NCBI GenBank assembly: GCA_964554185.1
Contig: CAZKNJ010000056.1
Span: 1 to 11,201 of the forward strand
Length of the DNA: 11,201 bases
From: CAZKNJ01 sp964554185
GTDB taxonomy: Bacteria; 4484-113
Direction: 5' to 3'
Each line of letters opens with the position of its first letter. The first letter of the stretch is position 1. This document shows, piece by piece, positions 6,632 to 11,201 of the stretch. The position numbers were made by a program, and so were the translations under genes. Under the pieces are notes generated by a model that worked only from the letters and a program-made list of their open reading frames with translations, did not search any database and had not been told where the DNA came from.

Positions 6632-8371
6632 ATGGACCGCTCACGGCTGATTGCGGTGGCGCGCGGCGATGAACCCGCCGAACTCATCTTCACCAACGCG
6701 CGCGTGGTCAATGTCTTCACCGGCGAGGTGGAGGAGGCGGACGCCGCGCTGGCGGAGGGCCATATCGCCGGGGTGGGGGATTACGCGGATGCAAAGGCGG
6801 CGCAGGTGGTTGACCTCCGCGGCGCCTTCCTCGCGCCCGCCTACATTGACCCGCACATCCACCTGGAAAGCACGATGCTGCTGCCCGCCGAGTTCGCCCG
6901 CGCGGTGCTGCCCCACGGCACTACTGCCACCGTCTCCGACCCCCACGAAATCGCCAACGTGCTGGGCCTGGACGGCATCCGCCTGCTGCTCACGCTCAGC
7001 GAGCATCTTCCGTTTGACTTCTACTTCACGCTCAGCTCCTGCGTGCCGGCGACGCATTTGGAGACCAGCGGCGCGAGCTTGAGCGCGGACGACCTTGCTC
7101 AGCTTATTGATCACCCGCGCATCGTCGCGCTGGCGGAGATGATGAACTTCCCCGGCGTGTATCTCCGCGCGCCCGAGGTGCTGGCGAAGCTGGAGCTGGC
7201 GCATCAGCACAACAAGCCCGTGGACGGCCATGCGCCGCTGCTCACCGGCCGCGACCTCAACGCGTATTTGTGCGGCGGCATCGGCTCCGACCACGAGTGC
7301 ACGCACCTCGCCGAGGCCCGCGAGAAGCTGGCGCGCGGCATGTGGATATTCCTGCGCGAGGGCAGCACCGAGCACAACCTGCGCGAGCTGCTGCCGCTGG
7401 TGACGCCCGCCACCGCCTCGCGCTGCTGCTTCGCCACCGACGACCGCCACCCCGACGAGTTGATGGCGGAAGGGCATCTCAACTACACGGTGCATCTCGC
7501 GGTGCAGGCGGGGCTGGACCCCGTCACCGCCATCCGCCTGGCCACGCTCAATCCCGCGCAGTACTTCAACCTGCGCTTCCGCGGCGCCATTGCGCCCGGC
7601 TACCTTGCGGACTTGCAGATAGTGTCCGACCTGGCCGACGGCCTGCTGCGCCCGCAGGCGGTGTACAAACAGGGGCAGCTCGTCGCCGAGAACGGCGAGA
7701 TCGTGGTTGACCTGCCGGAGCCGGCGGTGGAGGAGCGTTTCACCCGCACGGTGAAGCTGGATCAGCCGCTCACCGCCAGCGATTTCGCCATCCCCGCTCG
7801 CGGCAAACCCATACGCGTCATCGGCGTGGTGCCGGGCCAGATACTCACCGAAGCCCGCACCGCCGCGCTTACCGAAAAGGCGGGCGCGCTGCTCGCGGAC
7901 GTGGAGCAGGACGTGCTCAAGCTCGCGGTGGTGGAGCGCTACACCGGCGCGGGCGGCCGCAGCGCCGCCTTCGTGCAGGGCTTTGGGCTGAAACGCGGGG
8001 CCATCGCCTCATCGGTCGCGCACGACTCCCACAACCTCATCGCCGTCGGCGCGAACGACGCCGACCTCGCCTTCGCGCTCAACCGCCTGGTGGAAATGCA
8101 GGGCGGCCTGGTCGCGGTGAAGGACGGCGCAGTGCTGGCGGAAGTGGCGCTGCCGGTTGCGGGGCTGATGTCGCTGTGCGGCGCGCGCGAAGTCTCGCGC
8201 GCGCTGTTGCGGCTCAACGCCGCCGTGCGCGACGAGCTGGGCTGCGCGCTGGATAGCCCCTTCATGGCGCTCTCGTTTCTCGCGCTGCCGGTGATACCCG
8301 CGCTCAAGCTGACCGACCGCGGCCTGGTGGATGTGGGGAAGTTCAGCTTCGTGCCGCTGGAAGCGGACTAG
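6632..8371 (+). CDS. ade: Adenine deaminase
   Basis: The enzyme hydrolyses adenine to hypoxanthine and ammonia in cytoplasmic purine salvage, using Fe or Mn. At 579 residues it matches the COG1001 family (E. coli Ade has 588). The amidohydrolase signature is intact: LAPAYIDPHIHLEST with metal ligands H75 and H77, then HGTTATVSDPHE (DPHE at 103-106), VDGHAPLL, GSDHECT and FATDDRHPDEL (F267-L277). The C-terminal half characteristic of this family has SSVAHDSHNLIAVG (H464, H467), separating it from shorter adenosine deaminases and from dihydroorotases. The start is fixed by the promoter 7 bases upstream and the usual N-terminal length. Its stop codon overlaps that of the convergent DUF3084 gene. 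No purine transporter or riboswitch is seen beside it. Confidence 0.95.
   Translation: MDRSRLIAVARGDEPAELIFTNARVVNVFTGEVEEADAALAEGHIAGVGDYADAKAAQVVDLRGAFLAPAYIDPHIHLESTMLLPAEFARAVLPHGTTATVSDPHEIANVLGLDGIRLLLTLSEHLPFDFYFTLSSCVPATHLETSGASLSADDLAQLIDHPRIVALAEMMNFPGVYLRAPEVLAKLELAHQHNKPVDGHAPLLTGRDLNAYLCGGIGSDHECTHLAEAREKLARGMWIFLREGSTEHNLRELLPLVTPATASRCCFATDDRHPDELMAEGHLNYTVHLAVQAGLDPVTAIRLATLNPAQYFNLRFRGAIAPGYLADLQIVSDLADGLLRPQAVYKQGQLVAENGEIVVDLPEPAVEERFTRTVKLDQPLTASDFAIPARGKPIRVIGVVPGQILTEARTAALTEKAGALLADVEQDVLKLAVVERYTGAGGRSAAFVQGFGLKRGAIASSVAHDSHNLIAVGANDADLAFALNRLVEMQGGLVAVKDGAVLAEVALPVAGLMSLCGAREVSRALLRLNAAVRDELGCALDSPFMALSFLALPVIPALKLTDRGLVDVGKFSFVPLEAD
8368..8371. other. Overlapping convergent stop codons (CTAG)
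   Basis: The palindrome CTAG supplies TAG to ade on the + strand (8369-8371) and TAG to the DUF3084 gene on the - strand (8370-8368). The coding regions overlap by four bases, so no terminator lies between the genes; any terminator would have to be within the opposing gene. Confidence 0.9.
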
Positions 8372-9606
8372 CCCTTCGCCGGCTTCACCGTGAACTGGAA
8401 GCTGTCCAGCACGTCGGTGGTGCGGAAGTCCTTGCCCGCGTGAATCTCCAGCACGCGCCTGCCCTGTATCTGCTCAATCTCGTCGGCGACGCCCGCGATG
8501 TCGCCCGCGCTGATGACGCCGATGTCGCCCGTCGTGATGTCCGGCAGCATGCCGCGTGACAGTGCCGCCGCCCGCACCGCCGCCAGCGCGTTCGCGAAGA
8601 ACTGCGGTAGCTCGTCCCGCGTCACGTCCGCCTCAATGTTGGCGCGGGTGATAATCTCGCCCTGGCGGAACACCACGCGGTCCAGCGCCAGCTCGAAGTC
8701 CACCTCCACCGTATCGCCGGCGAGCACGTTGTTGGCGCTGAGGACCACCACGATGACGTCGTCGGTGGCCAGCGAAACCGAGTTCATTATCTGCCCCACC
8801 GACGCGGCGGGCACCGGCTTGAGCGTCAGCCCGCGCGCCTCCAGCTGCTTGCGCAGCCCGTCCAGCGCGGTGATGAGCGTGCGCTGGCTGTCCGGCAGCG
8901 TCATCTTCGCGGGCAGGCTCACGTACCGCAGCGGCTGGTTCACCTCGATCTCGATGTTGCCGCTGCGCAGCGCGTCCAACCGCTGTTTCTGCTCTTCCAG
9001 CCGCTCTTCCAACTGCCGCGCCTCTTTCTCCATGCCGTTCTTGGTCTCACGCAAGGTGCCGACCTGCTCGTCCAGCCGCTGCAGCTCCGCGCGCAGGTCG
9101 TTCAGCCGTTGTTGCGACGACGCCAGGTCCGCCTGCGAGGTCTTCAGCTTCCGCTCCACCGCTGCCATTTCGCGTTCCAGCGCCGCGCGCCGCGCATTGC
9201 CCTCCTCAATCTGCGTCACCAGCGCTTCGGCTTCCTGCTCTTTGTCCGCCAGCACCTGCGACACTTCGCTCAGGCTCTTTTCCAGCTTCTGGTTATCCTC
9301 CACCAGCGATTTGCGGTTGAACTCCAGCGTCTCCACTTCGCCCTTGAGCTGCGTCTCCCGCGCCTTGATCTCGTCGAAGTGGAACAGCATCTCGCGGGCG
9401 TCCCGCGATATCAGCGTCACCAGCCCCAGCGTCGCCAGCGCGATGAGCATGCCGGTGAACACCGCGATCCACGCCGCCGCCAGCCGAGGGCGCAGTCCCA
9501 GGAACGCCACATGCCGCTTGGCGGCCACCCGCCCCACGCGGTCGCCCAGCGTCGCCACCACGGCGGCGACGATGATGATGACCGCGATGTTGAGAAACGT
9601 GTGCAT
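8368..9606 (-). CDS. DUF3084-type membrane coiled-coil protein
   Basis: The 412 residues match what I know of DUF3084: two N-terminal membrane segments (about 5-20 and 43-66) with GDRVG (21-25) and FLGLRPR (35-41) between them. These are followed by a long coiled coil (about 78-226, rich in E, Q, K, R and L) and a C-terminal globular domain (about 228-412). The family occurs in cyanobacteria, deinococci and some other phyla and has no established function that I know of. The ATG at 9606 is 2 bases after the stop of the HEAT-like gene, so the two are probably co-transcribed and translationally coupled; a GTG at 9633 would add nine residues inside the upstream gene. No Shine-Dalgarno sequence is seen before it. 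The coiled coil suggests a scaffold or length-spanning role at the membrane (inference). Confidence 0.85.
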   Translation of the reverse strand: MHTFLNIAVIIIVAAVVATLGDRVGRVAAKRHVAFLGLRPRLAAAWIAVFTGMLIALATLGLVTLISRDAREMLFHFDEIKARETQLKGEVETLEFNRKSLVEDNQKLEKSLSEVSQVLADKEQEAEALVTQIEEGNARRAALEREMAAVERKLKTSQADLASSQQRLNDLRAELQRLDEQVGTLRETKNGMEKEARQLEERLEEQKQRLDALRSGNIEIEVNQPLRYVSLPAKMTLPDSQRTLITALDGLRKQLEARGLTLKPVPAASVGQIMNSVSLATDDVIVVVLSANNVLAGDTVEVDFELALDRVVFRQGEIITRANIEADVTRDELPQFFANALAAVRAAALSRGMLPDITTGDIGVISAGDIAGVADEIEQIQGRRVLEIHAGKDFRTTDVLDSFQFTVKPAKG

Positions 9607-9608
9607 CG

Positions 9609-11057
9609 CTACGGCGACAGGGGCGTCTCCCACTTGTGGGGATGGCCCCGGTTGATGTTCAATATCGCCCAGGCGAGGGTCAGCTTGGTTTCCTCATCCT
9701 CCTCGTTCATCATTTGCTTGTGCAGTTGCGCGACCGCGCGCCCGCCGTCAATGTATCCCAGCGTGGTGGCATAGTTGCGCGCTTCGCCCGCGTCCGTCGC
9801 GTTGGTCAGCAGCTCGCTTGCCAGTTCCGCCGCCCGCCGGTTGTTTTCAAAGTTGCGCAGCACCCGTCCCACTTCCATCCGTACCACGCGCGGCCCTTTG
9901 CGGGCGATGCGCTCCAGGTAGGGTATAGCGCGCGGGCTGCGCCAGGCCTTAAAGCACGGCAGCATCGCCGTCAGCGACATGACTTGCTCATTGCTGAGTT
10001 CCGGTTCGGCTTCGCCCACTTCCGGCTGCGCGTCCTCAGCGGGCGCGGCTTCTCCCGCGGCGTCCTTCTTCGGCTTAACCTTCAGCAGCGCGTCCACCAC
10101 CTTGTCCAGCTCGCCCTTGCCCTGGTAGTCCTCCAGCGCGATGAGGGCGTAGAACCGCTCCGTCTGGCTATCGCTCTCGGTGATGGGCTTCAGCGTGTCC
10201 ACCTTCCCCGGCCAGTCCAGGTTGACCAGCCCCGGCAGCGCTTCCGACCGCGTGGTTGCTTTCGCCAGCAGCAGCGCGATGGTCTCCGGCGCGCGCGGAT
10301 CGCCGCAGTTCGCCAGATACGGCACCAGCGAATGCGCCAGCGTGGCGTCCGTGCCCACGGCCAGCTCGTGCAGCTTCGCCCACGCCTCTTCCCGGTGGAA
10401 GTCCAGGTCGTACATCGCCGCCGCCGCCGCCAGCTGCGAGAAGTCCACCGGCCCGTTGTTCATAACGTTCAGCAGCTGCGCATTAATCTCCGGGTCGCTC
10501 TGCCGCCACACCCGCAGCGCCTTGCACACCCCCACGTGCAGGTCCATGTGCGGCGTCTTCAGCGCCTCCAGCAGCGCGTCGCGGCACGACATCGGCGGCA
10601 TCCGCTGCAAGGCCTCCAGCGCGGTCATCGCCATCTGCAGGTCGCTCGCGAGGATGTATTCGGACAGCTCCTTTTCCGCGTCCTCGTAGCCGAGGAAGTG
10701 CAGCTCCGGCAACAGCGATACGTAGTGCCACAGCAGCCCGCGTTCCTTCAGCGCGAGGATGCCGTCCTTGAACTGCGGCACCGCGAGGTAGGGCAGCCGC
10801 GTCACCACGCCCAGCACGGTCCGCGGGTCCTCCGACTCCAGCGCCAGCCGGATGATGGCTGCGGCGTCTTCGTCCGCCGGGTTGGACGCCTTCATCACCG
10901 GCATAGGCTCGTAGCCCTGCTGCTTGCCGTGCATCAGTGGCGCGAGCGCCAGCAAGAACAGCACCACCACCAGCACGGCGATGGCAATGACGATAATCAG
11001 CGTGACCAGCGGGTTGCCCCGGGGGCCCGCCGGCTCCGGTTGCATGTTCTTCTCCAT
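9609..11057 (-). CDS. Single-pass membrane protein with HEAT-like helical repeats
   Basis: It encodes 482 residues. The N-terminus is short and polar, followed by a strong membrane segment (about 17-40, rich in V, I, L and A). The rest is mostly alpha-helical with HEAT-like features: repeated pairs of amphipathic helices such as AVPQFKDGILALKERG, CRDALLEALKTPHMDLHVGVCKALRVW, DPRAPETIALLLAKA and SPRAIPYLERIARKGPRVVRMEVGRVLRNF. A linker at about 328-357 is rich in Lys, then Ala, Glu and Pro. HEAT arrays usually bind proteins, so an adaptor at the membrane is likely; no catalytic motif is seen. ATG at 11057 or the GTG at 11060 could be the start: the -10 box ends 9 or 6 bases upstream respectively, suggesting a leaderless mRNA. 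It is the first gene of an operon with the DUF3084 gene. Confidence 0.75.
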   Translation of the reverse strand: MEKNMQPEPAGPRGNPLVTLIIVIAIAVLVVVLFLLALAPLMHGKQQGYEPMPVMKASNPADEDAAAIIRLALESEDPRTVLGVVTRLPYLAVPQFKDGILALKERGLLWHYVSLLPELHFLGYEDAEKELSEYILASDLQMAMTALEALQRMPPMSCRDALLEALKTPHMDLHVGVCKALRVWRQSDPEINAQLLNVMNNGPVDFSQLAAAAAMYDLDFHREEAWAKLHELAVGTDATLAHSLVPYLANCGDPRAPETIALLLAKATTRSEALPGLVNLDWPGKVDTLKPITESDSQTERFYALIALEDYQGKGELDKVVDALLKVKPKKDAAGEAAPAEDAQPEVGEAEPELSNEQVMSLTAMLPCFKAWRSPRAIPYLERIARKGPRVVRMEVGRVLRNFENNRRAAELASELLTNATDAGEARNYATTLGYIDGGRAVAQLHKQMMNEEDEETKLTLAWAILNINRGHPHKWETPLSP

Positions 11058-11066
11058 CACCGCCTG

Positions 11067-11072
11067 ATTATA
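11067..11072 (-). promoter_or_regulatory. -10 box of the HEAT-like/DUF3084 operon
   Basis: On the minus strand a perfect TATAAT is followed after 6 bases by GTG and after 9 by ATG. There is no TG extension, unlike the other promoters in the window. The interval CAGGCG has no convincing ribosome site at usable spacing. Confidence 0.55.
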
Positions 11073-11113
11073 GCCCCTCAGGCGGCTCGCGTGGAATCCC
11101 CTGCATCCGGTAG

Positions 11114-11132
11114 GGCGGGCGTCTCGCCCGCC
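11114..11132. repeat. Hairpin, 8-bp GC stem
   Basis: GGCGGGCG (11114-11121) and CGCCCGCC (11125-11132) pair perfectly around TCT. It lies about 40 bases upstream of the minus-strand promoter. No U-tract follows on either strand, so it is not a typical terminator. It does not share the loop of the REP-like family. Confidence 0.6.
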
Positions 11133-11142
11133 AACCTTATCT

Positions 11143-11176
11143 AGAGGAGTCGCGGCTTTCCAGCCGCGGTTCCTCT
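11143..11176 (+). repeat. Hairpin, 15-bp stem with two G-T pairs
   Basis: AGAGGAGTCGCGGCT (11143-11157) pairs with AGCCGCGGTTCCTCT (11162-11176) around TTCC. Two of the pairs are T-G and G-T, which hold in + strand RNA but become A-C mismatches on the minus strand, so the full stem favours a + strand transcript. The start resembles bases 16-32 of the window (GGAGTCGCG, then a pyrimidine-rich stretch with TCCA). No gene is recognisable in 11073-11201. Confidence 0.6.
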
Positions 11177-11201
11177 TCCGGGCTTGCTGGCTACTGGCGG
11201 C

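Noticed and set aside
8498..9655. Serine-rich open frame opposite the DUF3084 gene
   Set aside because: Low-complexity antisense shadow of the coiled-coil region; the minus strand matches a known family.
9636..11144. Long open frame on the plus strand opposite the HEAT-like gene
   Set aside because: Its product is dominated by R, Q, H and P with no domain. The minus-strand frame has a clean membrane segment, helical repeats and a promoter.

Overview
The window is GC-rich chromosomal DNA from a bacterium. It holds six complete or nearly complete protein genes and one 100-base assembly gap. No rRNA, tRNA, CRISPR array, transposase or phage gene is visible. The lineage cannot be fixed from the sequence. 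A DUF3084-type membrane coiled-coil protein, extended -10 boxes abutting start codons (leaderless-type genes) and many interspersed hairpins would suit a Deinococcus-, cyanobacterium- or Armatimonadota-like genome, probably a metagenome assembly. This is a weak inference.

Layout, left to right. Bases 1-243 hold no convincing gene but are dense in inverted repeats and end in a short heptamer array and a promoter. At 322-1116 (+) is an exported protein of unknown function, less GC-rich than its neighbours. The spacer 1117-1406 carries a two-hairpin palindromic element, a degenerate heptamer array and a promoter. At 1407-2973 (+) is cofactor-independent phosphoglycerate mutase (gpmI), cut by the gap at 2974-3073. 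On the other side, facing it, is a XerC/XerD-type tyrosine recombinase (3074-3973, -). Both genes lose only their last few codons. The divergent spacer 3974-4215 holds a second two-hairpin element and one promoter for each direction. At 4216-6567 (+) is a large putative lipoprotein with FnIII-like, PKD-like and seven-bladed propeller-like parts. Next is adenine deaminase (ade, 6632-8371, +). It converges on a two-gene minus-strand operon: a HEAT-like single-pass membrane protein (start about 11057) followed after 2 bases by the DUF3084 protein (8368-9606). Bases 11073-11201 hold two more hairpins.

The genes do not form one pathway: glycolysis (gpmI), chromosome dimer resolution or site-specific recombination (xerC/D), purine salvage (ade) and cell-envelope proteins stand side by side. 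The only clear operon is HEAT-like plus DUF3084. The most notable non-coding signals are three. First, a REP/BIME-like hairpin family whose copies differ by paired, compensatory stem changes. Second, a recurring promoter layout in which the housekeeping genes have the -10 box 6-9 bases before the start codon, while the two exported-protein genes have longer leaders with purine-rich ribosome sites. Third, degenerate 7-base tandem arrays just upstream of promoters.
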